From contig NZ_JAIVKU010000003.1 in assembly GCF_020524165.1 (NCBI RefSeq), positions 685,205 to 749,204 on the forward strand: a DNA stretch of 64,000 nt. Reading direction: 5' to 3'. Origin of the DNA: Guptibacillus hwajinpoensis. Lineage in GTDB: Bacteria > Bacillota > Bacilli > Bacillales > Guptibacillaceae. The notes under the pieces are model-generated. The model saw only the letters and a list, made by a program, of their open reading frames with translations. It made no database searches and was not told where the DNA came from. This document shows positions 55,446 through 63,935 of the stretch, piece after piece; position 1 is the first letter of the stretch; each line of letters begins with the position of its first letter. The position numbers were made by a program, and so were the translations under genes.

Positions 55446-56996
55446 ATGGAGCAGGTGAGCACGGAAGTATTAGTGATTGGTAGTGGTGTAGCTGGATTGA
55501 TGGCTGCTGAACTTCTTTCATTGGATAAGAATGTGACAATTATCACAAAGTCAACTCTTGGTAAAAGCAATTCTAAGCTTGCACAGGGTGGAATAGCAGC
55601 AGCAACTACTGAAGAGGACAGCTGGACCAATCATTTCTTTGATACGATTCGAGCGGGCGTCTTTCATAATAACGAAGAACTAACGGAGCTGCTCGTTAAA
55701 AAAGGTCCAACGCAAGTAAGGCACCTTATTAATCTTGGAGTTCAGTTTGATAAAAGCGGTGATGGAGAATACAAAAGGTGTCAAGAAGGGGCACATAGTG
55801 TATCGCGAATTTTTCATGCTGGGGGAGATGCTACGGGAAAAGAAATCATTCATACGCTCATACACCGCATAGAAAAGCGATGTGCCATTTTGGAGGAACA
55901 TATGGCAATTGATTTCCTTACGGATGAAGGGAAATGTATGGGAGTCAAAGTACTTAATCAAAACGGAGACACCATCATAGTGAAGGCAGCATATACGATA
56001 CTTGCAACAGGAGGAGCGGGACAGCTTTACCCTGTCACATCTAATGACTCAGCGATTACTGGAGATGGGCTTGCCATGGCTTACCGGGCTGGAGCTACCT
56101 TAACGGACCTTGAGTTTATGCAATTTCATCCAACGATGTATGCAGGTGATTCTCATTATTCGTTTCTTATTTCTGAAGCGGTTCGCGGTGAAGGAGGCAC
56201 GTTAATTACATCAAATGGGAGACGTCTCATGGAAGGGAAGCACGAGGGGTGCGACCTTGCGCCAAGAGATATTGTAGCGAGAGCCATTCAAGATGAGAAT
56301 TCCCCAGTATACCTCGATATTTCAAGCATATCCCAGTTTGAAGAAAGATTCCCGACAATCGCGATACAGTGCCAAAAACATGGGGTAGATTTAGCAAAAG
56401 GAATGATTCCTGTAAAGCCTGGTGCCCATTTTCTTATGGGTGGTGTCATGACGGATCAGTTTGGTCGAACTTCTCTTGAAGGATTATTTGCTCTTGGTGA
56501 GGTTGCCCATACAGGTGTGCACGGATCCAATCGTCTGGCAAGTAACTCTCTACTAGAAGGTATTGTTTTTGCACATGAAGCAGCTGAGTGGATATTGCAC
56601 CATCATCGAAATGTGCCAAGAAGCGAAATAAAAGAGCAAGAAACGATTCTGAAAGAGCCGTCGGTAAGTACATCGGAATTAAAAAACGTTATGGCGCAGT
56701 ATGTGGGTATGAAACGCACAAGGGCAGGACTTGATTTTGCGATAAAGTTATTTCAACCGGATACGATGGATGAAGTTAGTAAGTTAGATTTTCAGTCACT
56801 TGAACGAGCTAATATGGGTCTGGTCAGCTGGCTTATGGCGACTTCCGCTTATTTACGTAAAGAAAGCAGGGGCGCTCATTACCGAGCCGACTTTCCGCTA
56901 CAGCTACAAGAATGGAAGCAAAAAAGAATACTTAGGAGGATTCATCAAGATGATTGGGTTAAAAGTCAGAAAAGATCTCGAACAATTCTTTATTGA
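55446..56996 (+). CDS. nadB: L-aspartate oxidase
   Basis: FAD enzyme of 516 residues that oxidises aspartate to iminoaspartate, the first step of de novo NAD synthesis. FAD-binding 'VLVIGSGVAGLMAAELL', 'KLAQGGIAAA', 'SISQF'-flanked flavoprotein core, 'LTDLEFMQFHPTM', 'GAHFLMGGVMTD' and 'GSNRLASNSLLEGIVF' are typical of the succinate dehydrogenase/aspartate oxidase family. GAGAAGGG precedes the ATG. nadC begins 47 bases before its end in another frame. Confidence 0.96.
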   Translation: MEQVSTEVLVIGSGVAGLMAAELLSLDKNVTIITKSTLGKSNSKLAQGGIAAATTEEDSWTNHFFDTIRAGVFHNNEELTELLVKKGPTQVRHLINLGVQFDKSGDGEYKRCQEGAHSVSRIFHAGGDATGKEIIHTLIHRIEKRCAILEEHMAIDFLTDEGKCMGVKVLNQNGDTIIVKAAYTILATGGAGQLYPVTSNDSAITGDGLAMAYRAGATLTDLEFMQFHPTMYAGDSHYSFLISEAVRGEGGTLITSNGRRLMEGKHEGCDLAPRDIVARAIQDENSPVYLDISSISQFEERFPTIAIQCQKHGVDLAKGMIPVKPGAHFLMGGVMTDQFGRTSLEGLFALGEVAHTGVHGSNRLASNSLLEGIVFAHEAAEWILHHHRNVPRSEIKEQETILKEPSVSTSELKNVMAQYVGMKRTRAGLDFAIKLFQPDTMDEVSKLDFQSLERANMGLVSWLMATSAYLRKESRGAHYRADFPLQLQEWKQKRILRRIHQDDWVKSQKRSRTILY

Positions 56997-57789
56997 AGAT
57001 ATAGGAACTTCGGATTTGTCGAGCGAGTTTCTATTTCCTATAGATGAGCAAGCAGAAGCGGTTTTTATTGCGAAGGAAAGTGGCGTTTTTTGTGGTAAAG
57101 AAGTAATCGAAATTGGATTTCAAATGCTTGATGAAGCAAGTCGCATTGAAGTAAACATAACGGATGGTGATGTTGTTCAAGAAGGAGATGTTATTGCATC
57201 TGTAAAAGGAAATATTCGAGCAATACTGACGGGGGAACGCGTTATATTGAATATGATTCAACGAATGAGCGGTGTGGCTACGATGACAGCTCGTGCGATT
57301 GAACTTCTTGATGATACTTCCATTCGTATTTGTGATACGCGTAAAACGACCCCAGGACTTCGCATGTATGAAAAGTATGCAGTGAGGTGTGGAGGAGGGG
57401 TTAACCATAGGATAACACTTGATGGTGGTGTAATGCTAAAAGATAATCATATTGCACAGTTTGGGAGTATTGAAAGGGCCGTATCACATGTTAGGAGCCG
57501 TCTTGGACATATGACTAAAATTGAAGTTGAGACATCAACTGAAGAAGAAGTGCTTGAAGCTGTAAAGGTTCAAGCTGATGTAATTATGTTCGATAACTGT
57601 TCACCAAAAGAAGTAGAGGCGTACACGAAATTAGTTCCTGAACCGCTGATCTCGGAAGCTTCAGGGGGTATTACGCTTGATAACCTAGCATCTTTTCGGA
57701 AAACAGGGGTTAACATGATTTCACTAGGTTGTTTGACTCATTCTGTTCAAAGCCTTGATATTAGCTTACGCATGAAAGGGGAATTATAA
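56950..57789 (+). CDS. nadC: Nicotinate-nucleotide pyrophosphorylase (quinolinate phosphoribosyltransferase)
   Basis: Converts quinolinate and PRPP to nicotinate mononucleotide with loss of CO2. Motifs: '[14 protein letters not shown]', '[13 protein letters not shown]', '[19 protein letters not shown]' and '[19 protein letters not shown]', and '[12 protein letters not shown]' near the C-terminus. The ATG at 56950 follows TAGGAGGA inside the nadB 3' end, giving 279 residues; the longer frame to 56800 is ruled out by overlap and lack of a site. Confidence 0.97.
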   Translation: MIGLKVRKDLEQFFIEDIGTSDLSSEFLFPIDEQAEAVFIAKESGVFCGKEVIEIGFQMLDEASRIEVNITDGDVVQEGDVIASVKGNIRAILTGERVILNMIQRMSGVATMTARAIELLDDTSIRICDTRKTTPGLRMYEKYAVRCGGGVNHRITLDGGVMLKDNHIAQFGSIERAVSHVRSRLGHMTKIEVETSTEEEVLEAVKVQADVIMFDNCSPKEVEAYTKLVPEPLISEASGGITLDNLASFRKTGVNMISLGCLTHSVQSLDISLRMKGEL

Positions 57790-57790
57790 A

Positions 57791-58891
57791 ATGAGTATTT
57801 TAAATGCCTTAACGAAGCCTGGACTACCCGAACACTATAAAAACTTATCAGAAGAAGAGATGGTAAAGAGGGTCGAAGTAATTAAAGCAGAGATGGGAGA
57901 AAGGCTATATCTTCCGGCTCATCATTATCAAAAAGATGAAGTTGTTCAGTTTGCAGATGATACTGGAGATTCTCTTCAACTTGCACAGTTAGCTGCGCGA
58001 AATAAAAAAGCAGAAGCGATCGTGTTTTGTGGGGTTCATTTCATGGCTGAAACCGCTGATATTTTAACAGAAGACCATCAAACAGTGATTCTTCCTGATA
58101 TACGAGCAGGTTGTTCAATGGCAGACATGGCTGATATTCATCAAACAGAGCGCGCCTGGACAAAGCTTCAATCACGTTTTGGTGATACACTTCTTCCTTT
58201 AACGTATGTCAATTCAACGGCTGCGATAAAAGCGTTTGTTGGGAAAAATGGAGGCGCAACAGTGACATCCTCTAATGCAATGGCGATGGTGGACTGGAGC
58301 TTTACTCAGAAAGAACGTATATTGTTTTTACCAGATCAACATCTCGGAAGAAATACCGCTTATGAACTTGGTGTTCCTTTAGAAGCAATGGCCGTATGGG
58401 ATCCGATTACGGATACGCTAGAATACGAAGGCGATGATGAAAAAGTTAGAGTGATATTATGGAAAGGTCATTGCTCTGTCCATGAGAAATTTACTGTTGA
58501 AAATATAGAAGATGTAAGACAGCGTTTTCCAGGTATGAATGTCATCGTTCATCCTGAGTGCAGTTTTGACGTAGTGGAACGCTCGGATTTCTCCGGCTCT
58601 ACAAAAATGATTATTGAGACGATCGAACAGGCGAAATCTGGGTCAAAATGGGCGATTGGAACGGAAATGAATCTGGTTAACCGTATCATTCAGCAACATC
58701 CAGATAAGACGATTGTCTCCTTAAACCCAAACATGTGCCCATGCTTAACGATGAATCGTATTGATTTACCGCATCTACTTTGGGCGCTTGAGGAGATTCA
58801 GCAGGGAAAGAAAACCAATCAAATTAAAGTAGAGGAAGAAACAGCTTATTACGCAAATCAAGCGTTGAATCGTATGCTTGATCGTGCCTAA
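57791..58891 (+). CDS. nadA: Quinolinate synthase NadA
   Basis: Iron-sulfur enzyme of 366 residues that condenses iminoaspartate with dihydroxyacetone phosphate to quinolinate. Cluster-binding cysteines are in '[13 protein letters not shown]', '[10 protein letters not shown]' and '[13 protein letters not shown]'. Other motifs: '[19 protein letters not shown]' and '[11 protein letters not shown]'. It starts one base after nadC. Its cluster is presumably loaded with the help of NifS encoded divergently. A strong terminator ends the operon. Confidence 0.97.
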   Translation: MSILNALTKPGLPEHYKNLSEEEMVKRVEVIKAEMGERLYLPAHHYQKDEVVQFADDTGDSLQLAQLAARNKKAEAIVFCGVHFMAETADILTEDHQTVILPDIRAGCSMADMADIHQTERAWTKLQSRFGDTLLPLTYVNSTAAIKAFVGKNGGATVTSSNAMAMVDWSFTQKERILFLPDQHLGRNTAYELGVPLEAMAVWDPITDTLEYEGDDEKVRVILWKGHCSVHEKFTVENIEDVRQRFPGMNVIVHPECSFDVVERSDFSGSTKMIIETIEQAKSGSKWAIGTEMNLVNRIIQQHPDKTIVSLNPNMCPCLTMNRIDLPHLLWALEEIQQGKKTNQIKVEEETAYYANQALNRMLDRA

Positions 58892-58930
58892 AAAAAAGGA
58901 ATCAAACGTTAAGTTTGATTCCTTTTTTTT
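58891..58930 (+). terminator. Terminator of nadBCA
   Basis: A 17-bp perfect stem (58891-58907 with 58913-58929) of A-tract, GGAATCAAAC and its complement, ending in T. Confidence 0.95.
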
Positions 58931-59027
58931 TGATCTTAATCAATTCCATCACTCATAGGCACACTCTCTCCTGCATATTAATGTGATGATCTTACCCTTT
59001 TAAAAAGGTAGCAATCTGCCCAGTCAT

Positions 59028-59036
59028 GCATACACT
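59028..59036 (+). promoter_or_regulatory. Sigma-E -10 element of safA
   Basis: GCATACACT matches the sigma-E -10 consensus exactly. The -35 region near 59007-59015 is weak. safA is sigma-E dependent in B. subtilis. Confidence 0.5.
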
Positions 59037-59080
59037 GTACTGAATTTCATTGTACTGATTACAGGAGGGAGTTTTTTAGG

Positions 59081-60829
59081 TTGAAAATACATGTCGTTCA
59101 AAAAGGCGATACGTTATGGAAAATCGCTAAAAAATATGGTGTTGATTTTGAACAATTAAAAGCTGTTAATACGCAGCTCAAGAATCCTAATATGATTATG
59201 CCAGGTATGAAAGTGAAAATACCATCTGGTGGTGTTCCAGTTAAAAAGAAAGAAATGCCAATTAAAGAAATGAAAAAAGAAATGCCTAAGAAAAAAGAAG
59301 CGCCGATGAAGCCAAAAGAAAAACCGGCTATGACGATGCCGATCAACAATGAGTTAAACATGGGTTTAAATATGAACATGAATATGAATATGATGCCTCA
59401 GGAAGAAAAACCTAAGAAAGTAAAGCCAAAAGAAACAAAGCCTGAAAAGAAAGTTGAAGAGAAAAAAGCAGCGGAGAAAAAACCGATCGAGAAAGCGAAA
59501 AAAGTTGCTGAAAAGAAACCTGTTGAAAAAGCAAATAAAGCAGAGAATTTATTTTATCCTATGAATGATGAGGAAGTACTAAGTGAGTATGAATCTTCAT
59601 CGATGGAAATGCCTCCTCCGCCAAAGCAAATGAATCAAGGATATCCGAGTAACGTAGCCGGAACGACTAGCTATGCGAATAAAGAATACAACGGTGGTTA
59701 TCCGGGCTACCCATCTTCTGTAGGTGGGGCACAAATGGGCTATCCTAACAACCAAAACGTTGCAGGAGCTTACGAAAATTCGAATCAAAATGTAGCTGGA
59801 GCAAACATGAACAATTATGGAATGAGCGAAGAAAGCTCTGAAGTAGCTGGAGCGTATGAAGGCTACGGTCAAAAAGGAAACAACGGAGGCTATCCAGGCT
59901 CAGTGGCAGGGATGCAGTCGTGGGGAAATCCAAACGAGAACGTAGCTGGAGCGTATGAGGGCTACGGTCAAAAAGGAAACAACGGAGGCTATCCAGGGTC
60001 AGTGGCAGGGATGCAGTCATGGGGAAATCCAAATGAGAACGTAGCCGGAGCGTATGAAGGCTACGGTCAAAAAGGAAACAATGGACCAGGGTCAGTGGCA
60101 GGGATGCAGTCATGGGGGAATCCAAATGAGAATGTAGCTGGAGCATATGAAGGCTACGGTCAAAAAGGGAATAATGGAGGCTATCCAGGGTCAGTGGCAG
60201 GGATGCAGTCGTGGGGGAATCCAAATGAGAATGTAGCTGGAGCATATGAAGGCTACGGTCAAAAAGGGAATAATGGAGGCTATCCAGGGTCAGTAGCAGG
60301 CATGCAGTCGTGGGGAAATCCAAACGAGAACGTAGCTGGAGCGTATGAAGGCTACGGTCAAAAAGGAAACAATGGACCAGGGTCAGTAGCAGGCATGCAG
60401 TCGTGGGGAAATCCAAACGAGAACGTAGCTGGAGCGTATGAAGGCTACGGTCAAAAAGGAAACAGTGGACCAGGGTCAGTAGCAGGGATGCAGTCATGGG
60501 GAAATCCAAATGAGAACGTAGCTGGAGCCTCAATGAATGGGTATGGTAATGGAATGACGCCATATGCTCATAAAGGCAATGAAGAATATCCAGAAGCTGT
60601 GATGGGCGCATATGGTTATCCAAATCAAAATGTAGGTGGAATGATGATGCCTCCTGGCTATCCAAATCAGCCGATGTATCAGCAGCATAACTGTGGGTGT
60701 GGAGGGAGTCAAGTCTCCCCTTATCAACAAATGGCGCCATATGCAAACCCTGGATACGTTCAGGGAGCGAATAAAGCTCCTATGATGGATTATATGGGAA
60801 TGGAAAGTAGCTATGCGGAATCACGCTAA
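59081..60829 (+). CDS. safA: Spore coat morphogenetic protein SafA, repeat-expanded
   Basis: Inner-coat morphogenetic protein. An N-terminal LysM domain (about 2-47, 'KIHVVQKGDTLWKIAKKYGV') binds cortex peptidoglycan. A Lys/Glu/Met/Pro-rich region follows (about 50-165), then Asn/Gly/Tyr/Gln-rich low-complexity sequence with seven near-identical repeats at residues 255-479, and a tail with 'HNCGCGGSQ'. Total 582 residues; B. subtilis SafA has 387, and the repeats account for the excess. The start is TTG at 59081, with AGGAGGG 11 bases upstream, giving the usual 'MKIHVVQKGDTLWK'. In B. subtilis SafA binds SpoVID and is cross-linked by transglutaminase Tgl; each repeat here offers a Gln-Lys pair. 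Confidence 0.93.
   Translation: MKIHVVQKGDTLWKIAKKYGVDFEQLKAVNTQLKNPNMIMPGMKVKIPSGGVPVKKKEMPIKEMKKEMPKKKEAPMKPKEKPAMTMPINNELNMGLNMNMNMNMMPQEEKPKKVKPKETKPEKKVEEKKAAEKKPIEKAKKVAEKKPVEKANKAENLFYPMNDEEVLSEYESSSMEMPPPPKQMNQGYPSNVAGTTSYANKEYNGGYPGYPSSVGGAQMGYPNNQNVAGAYENSNQNVAGANMNNYGMSEESSEVAGAYEGYGQKGNNGGYPGSVAGMQSWGNPNENVAGAYEGYGQKGNNGGYPGSVAGMQSWGNPNENVAGAYEGYGQKGNNGPGSVAGMQSWGNPNENVAGAYEGYGQKGNNGGYPGSVAGMQSWGNPNENVAGAYEGYGQKGNNGGYPGSVAGMQSWGNPNENVAGAYEGYGQKGNNGPGSVAGMQSWGNPNENVAGAYEGYGQKGNSGPGSVAGMQSWGNPNENVAGASMNGYGNGMTPYAHKGNEEYPEAVMGAYGYPNQNVGGMMMPPGYPNQPMYQQHNCGCGGSQVSPYQQMAPYANPGYVQGANKAPMMDYMGMESSYAESR
59843..60517 (+). repeat. Seven tandem in-frame repeats in safA (four of 99 bp, three of 93 bp)
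   Basis: Units start at 59843, 59942, 60041, 60134, 60233, 60332 and 60425. The long unit encodes VAGAYEGYGQKGNNGGYPGS followed by VAGMQSWGNPNEN (33 residues); the short unit lacks two residues (GNNGPGS). The order is long-long-short-long-long-short-short, suggesting duplication of a three-unit block. DNA copies differ by only a few mostly silent bases. Confidence 0.97.
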
Positions 60830-61718
60830 TAATAGGGAGGGGGCTATCCTAAAGGGGATATGCCCTTTTTTTCTCCAAATCAATCCAGTTAATTCCCTTG
60901 TTTGGAGAGCTACTTCTAACAAAGGAGAGGCTGTTTTTCTAAAAGCGGCGGAAAGAAAAGAGACCATACTAAAGCAAATCGAAATTTCGTCGGCTGTATC
61001 TTCATTTGTTCCTTATCTTCCTTTCTCAGATGGCGAATGGGTAAAAGAAAGTGGTGGACTGACGTTTGCATGCATGAAAGCAATACAAGGACGAGCGCTT
61101 AATTATGCATATAAGGAAGATCGTCTTCTTGCAATGGAGAAAATTGCTCATTTTCATGAAGAAGTTGAGGGAATGATAAGCGATTCAATTCCAACCGTCT
61201 CGCTTAATCGAAAGTGGACGAACCGCTTCCTTCGTTTTAAACAAGAGATCGCAACTAACGTGTTTCCTCTTGAGCAGGAAAAGCTTATTTGTTTTTATTT
61301 GTCGGTTGGTGAAAAAGTTGTCTCCGAGATGATAGAAGTAGAACGACTTGAACAAACTGCATTACGCCACCACTACATTGTTCACGGTGACCCTGCGCAC
61401 CATAATTTTATATTTAATCGTGATCAATTACGCTTGATTGATGGTGATCTGGTTAGCTATGCACCACGTGAATATGATTATTTACAGATGTTAAACCGAA
61501 TGCTGCCTTACTGTGATTGGTCCCTAGAAGAATGGAGAGAATCGCATATTTTTTCGCTCCGTCAATGTATTGAAAACCCTTTTCTCAGAAAACTTCTTGC
61601 CTATCCTGCCGATTTTTACCGGGAATGGTTAGTGAATCCTAGTGGAAGAAACGAGCTGTTAGTGAAAACAGCGCAACAGCATTCAAAACGAGCTGAATTC
61701 ATTCGTCATGTTCTTTAA
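60813..61718 (+). CDS. APH/CotS-type kinase-fold protein, catalytic motifs intact
   Basis: A 301-residue protein of the choline/aminoglycoside kinase-like fold, related in type to CotS/YsxE spore proteins. N-lobe: 'VWRATSNKGEAVFLKAAERK' with a candidate ATP-binding lysine. The catalytic loop is 'VHGDPAHHNFIF' (His191, Asp193, Asn198) and the metal site 'LIDGDLV' (Asp210, Asp212), all intact. The substrate is unknown. The start ATG at 60813 lies inside safA (17-base overlap) with only a weak GGAAAG; no later start keeps the N-lobe. The safA terminator hairpin falls within codons 10-20. Likely expressed in the mother cell by read-through from safA. Confidence 0.75.
   Translation: MRNHANNREGAILKGICPFFLQINPVNSLVWRATSNKGEAVFLKAAERKETILKQIEISSAVSSFVPYLPFSDGEWVKESGGLTFACMKAIQGRALNYAYKEDRLLAMEKIAHFHEEVEGMISDSIPTVSLNRKWTNRFLRFKQEIATNVFPLEQEKLICFYLSVGEKVVSEMIEVERLEQTALRHHYIVHGDPAHHNFIFNRDQLRLIDGDLVSYAPREYDYLQMLNRMLPYCDWSLEEWRESHIFSLRQCIENPFLRKLLAYPADFYREWLVNPSGRNELLVKTAQQHSKRAEFIRHVL
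60841..60872 (+). terminator. Terminator after safA, inside the next gene's first codons
   Basis: GGGCTATCC pairs with GGGATATGCCC with one bulged base, followed by seven T. It lies 11 bases after the safA stop and inside the reading frame that starts at 60813. Confidence 0.75.
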
Positions 61719-61761
61719 TAGGTACCATTGTTACCTAGAACTAACAGATTAAAAACATAAG

Positions 61762-61800
61762 CCTCCTCACATTCTAAAGGTGAAAGGAGGTTTTAAATTT
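61762..61800 (+). promoter_or_regulatory. Hairpin that pairs the ribosome-binding site of the spore lipoprotein gene
   Basis: CCTCCTCAC (61762-61770) pairs with GTG-AA-AGGAGG (61780-61790), followed by TTTTAAATTT. The 3' arm is the Shine-Dalgarno for the TTG start at 61799. It can act as a terminator for the gene upstream or as a translational gate. Confidence 0.6.
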
Positions 61801-62425
61801 GAGAAAAACGATACTAACGCTTTCTACGATGATGCTTGCAGGTGGGTTAATTGGGTGTACGGCTAATAATGAGGCGATGGATACTCGTTATAATGATTCC
61901 ACACGTCCGATTGGGTATTACACAAGTGAAAATAATAACGGTGACTACCGAGAAGGTGCCGTTACAGACATGATTGATCGCGATTATGCAAATGGTGTTA
62001 AAGCCCCGGATCAAAAGCAAATTGATAAACGTAATGGGATGAATGGGCCAGGTTACATGCGAACCGATGATAATTATTCCGGTTATGACAATGAGTTGTC
62101 TAAACGTCTTGCGAAGCGTATCAATAAGCTTAAAAACGTGGATGACTCTCGTGTTATCGTATACGGAGATCAGATTATGATTGGCGTTGATACAAACGAC
62201 AAAAATGATGTAGATGTAAAGGATAAAGTTCGTAGCGAAGTAGCGAAAGTGACGAAGCAGAAAAATATTTCCATATCAACAGACGAAGATGTATTTGGCC
62301 GCATGGGTGATGTGAACAATCGTCTAGCAGATGGCAATGGTTTTGAAGAAGTTCAGTCTGATGTCAATGCCATCCTAAATGATATTGGAAATGCTGCAAA
62401 ACGACCATTTGAAAATAACAAATAA
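61799..62425 (+). CDS. Spore lipoprotein of the YhcN/YlaJ family
   Basis: Lipoprotein of 208 residues: signal peptide with lipobox 'GGLIGC', then a polar Asn/Asp/Tyr-rich region and a C-terminal domain of the YhcN/YlaJ sporulation lipoprotein type ('LAKRINKLKNVDDSRVIVYG' onward). It occupies the place of B. subtilis coxA (spore cortex protein) between safA and yrbC. The start is TTG at 61799, eight bases after GGAGG at 61786-61790. The upstream hairpin sequesters that site. Confidence 0.85.
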   Translation: MRKTILTLSTMMLAGGLIGCTANNEAMDTRYNDSTRPIGYYTSENNNGDYREGAVTDMIDRDYANGVKAPDQKQIDKRNGMNGPGYMRTDDNYSGYDNELSKRLAKRINKLKNVDDSRVIVYGDQIMIGVDTNDKNDVDVKDKVRSEVAKVTKQKNISISTDEDVFGRMGDVNNRLADGNGFEEVQSDVNAILNDIGNAAKRPFENNK

Positions 62426-62434
62426 AGAAAATAG

Positions 62435-62459
62435 CGAGGGGGCATGAGCCCTCTCGTTT
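62435..62459 (+). terminator. Terminator of the spore lipoprotein gene
   Basis: CGAGGGGGC (62435-62443) pairs with GCCCTCTCG (62448-62456) with one wobble; only TTT follows. Confidence 0.7.
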
Positions 62460-62539
62460 ACATATGCAGAACATTTTTTTCTCAAATGATTCCTATGTTA
62501 AAGTTGAGGAATCAGTTCATTTGAAAGGAGTTCTTCAAC

Positions 62540-63289
62540 ATGGCAGGACATTCCAAATGGAAAAATATTCAGCGGAGAAAAAACGCACAGGATGCAAAAC
62601 GTGGAAAAGTATTTATGAAGTTAGCTAAAGAAATATTTGTCGCTGCAAAGCAAGGAGGAGGCGATCCAGAAACAAATCCTTCCTTAAGGCTTGCTATTGA
62701 TAAGGCAAAATCATCAAATATGCCAAACGATAACATTGATCGTGCGATAAAAAAAGCAACAGGCGACCTGGACGGTGTGCAATACGAAAATGTAACATAT
62801 GAGGGCTACGGACCAGGGGGAGCAGCCATTATGGTTCAATTACTAACAGATAACAAAAATCGTGCTGCGGCTGATGTACGGCATGCATTTAGTAAAAATA
62901 GAGGGAATATGGGCGAAAATGGCTGTGTCTCCTTTTTATTTAATCGGAAAGGCCTTCTGATCATAGATCGCTCAGAAAACGAACTTGATGGAGAAGATTT
63001 AATGCTTCAGGTCATTGAAGCCGGTGCAGAAGAAATGGAAACGACGAAAGAAACCTATGAGATCTATACAAATCCACAAGATTTCCAGGATGTTAAACAG
63101 CATTTAGAAGCGAACGGTTTGACATTCTCATCCGCTGAAATAACGATGATTCCAGAAACGTATACCCCATTAGAAGACAAGGATGGGATTGGCATGGTGA
63201 GGCTCATTGACCAACTTGAAGATAATGATGATGTTCAAGAAGTTTATCATAATGCAGAAATTAATGATGAGGTTTATGAGCAATTGTAA
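62540..63289 (+). CDS. yrbC: YebC/PmpR-family protein YrbC
   Basis: A 249-residue three-domain protein starting 'MAGHSKWKNIQRRKNAQDAK', with 'YEGYGPGGAAIMVQLLTDN' and 'FSKNRGNMGENGCVSFLF', diagnostic of the family. Members have been described as DNA-binding regulators and, more recently, as ribosome-associated factors that help with difficult peptide bonds; which applies here cannot be read from sequence. AAAGGAG precedes the ATG. Position between coxA-like gene and bofC matches B. subtilis. Confidence 0.96.
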   Translation: MAGHSKWKNIQRRKNAQDAKRGKVFMKLAKEIFVAAKQGGGDPETNPSLRLAIDKAKSSNMPNDNIDRAIKKATGDLDGVQYENVTYEGYGPGGAAIMVQLLTDNKNRAAADVRHAFSKNRGNMGENGCVSFLFNRKGLLIIDRSENELDGEDLMLQVIEAGAEEMETTKETYEIYTNPQDFQDVKQHLEANGLTFSSAEITMIPETYTPLEDKDGIGMVRLIDQLEDNDDVQEVYHNAEINDEVYEQL

Positions 63290-63314
63290 GCTACAGATAG
63301 TCTGTAGCTTTTTT
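63288..63314 (+). terminator. Terminator of yrbC
   Basis: AAGCTACAGA (63288-63297) pairs with TCTGTAGCTT (63301-63310), followed by T. Confidence 0.92.
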
Positions 63315-63390
63315 GATGCATACAGACTGCTAAATTGGAAACGCTAACGGCATGAACTTCTTGTATATGGAAGAAAGGTGTTGTAAACAT

Positions 63391-63924
63391 ATGAAAAACC
63401 TTTATCCACTCATTCTCATAGGTTGTCTAGTGGTCTTTGGTGGAAACTCCGTTGAGGCGTTCTCCCCTGAAAACGGGTTAACGGTAAAAACAGAGACTGG
63501 GCAAGCGGAAGGACCGTTAATCATTGAAGTTGAGTTGCGAACAAATTACGCAGATGGTGTGACCACAAAACGATCTGTATATGAAACGATTTGGGCGATG
63601 GAAGATTTGTGGAGTCAATATGCAGACTGGCAACTTGTTGATCAGGAAGAAGGTAAAATGGTTTTTGAGCGAAGTTTTGAAGATATTTCACCGGCTAGTA
63701 AACAAAATGGACACTTTGGTCTAACAGAAGACGGTGTTTTAACCATTTTTGATGGTGATCCTGCCGATGAGAAAGTCATTCAGACGTTTTTCCAAATCGA
63801 CGTAGGTAAGCTTGAAAGTCAGAGGCGGGAGCAGCTGTTAGAAGGCATTCCAGTCGAGTCATGGTACCAGTTTGAAGATGTCATTCAATCTTTTACGAAA
63901 ATTAAAAGCGAACCTGTCCAGTAG
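63391..63924 (+). CDS. bofC: BofC, forespore checkpoint protein
   Basis: Secreted intermembrane-space protein of 177 residues: a signal peptide ('LYPLILIGCLVVFGGNSVEA') and a beta-rich mature part ending 'WYQFEDVIQSFTKIKSEPVQ'. In B. subtilis forespore BofC restrains the SpoIVB signalling protease, which triggers SpoIVFB and sigma-K activation. The ATG at 63391 is chosen because it places the signal peptide at the N-terminus with AAAGGTG upstream; ATGs at 63352 and 63367 are alternatives. Located after yrbC as in B. subtilis. Confidence 0.9.
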   Translation: MKNLYPLILIGCLVVFGGNSVEAFSPENGLTVKTETGQAEGPLIIEVELRTNYADGVTTKRSVYETIWAMEDLWSQYADWQLVDQEEGKMVFERSFEDISPASKQNGHFGLTEDGVLTIFDGDPADEKVIQTFFQIDVGKLESQRREQLLEGIPVESWYQFEDVIQSFTKIKSEPVQ

Positions 63925-63935
63925 GGCGGGTTTTT
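63911..63935 (+). terminator. Terminator of bofC
   Basis: AACCTGTCC (63911-63919) pairs with GGGCGGGTT (63924-63932) with two wobbles; T tract follows. The last 65 bases of the window hold no feature I can support. Confidence 0.8.

Noticed and set aside
59560..59640. Internal start for a short SafA form, as reported in B. subtilis (Met164)
   Set aside because: Several in-frame ATGs occur here but none has a good Shine-Dalgarno sequence, so the short form cannot be supported from sequence.
59745..60746. A 333-codon open frame on the minus strand opposite safA
   Set aside because: It is produced by the seven in-frame repeats, whose opposite strand stays open; its translation is a repetitive Leu/His/Ser-rich string with no ribosome-binding site or family resemblance.
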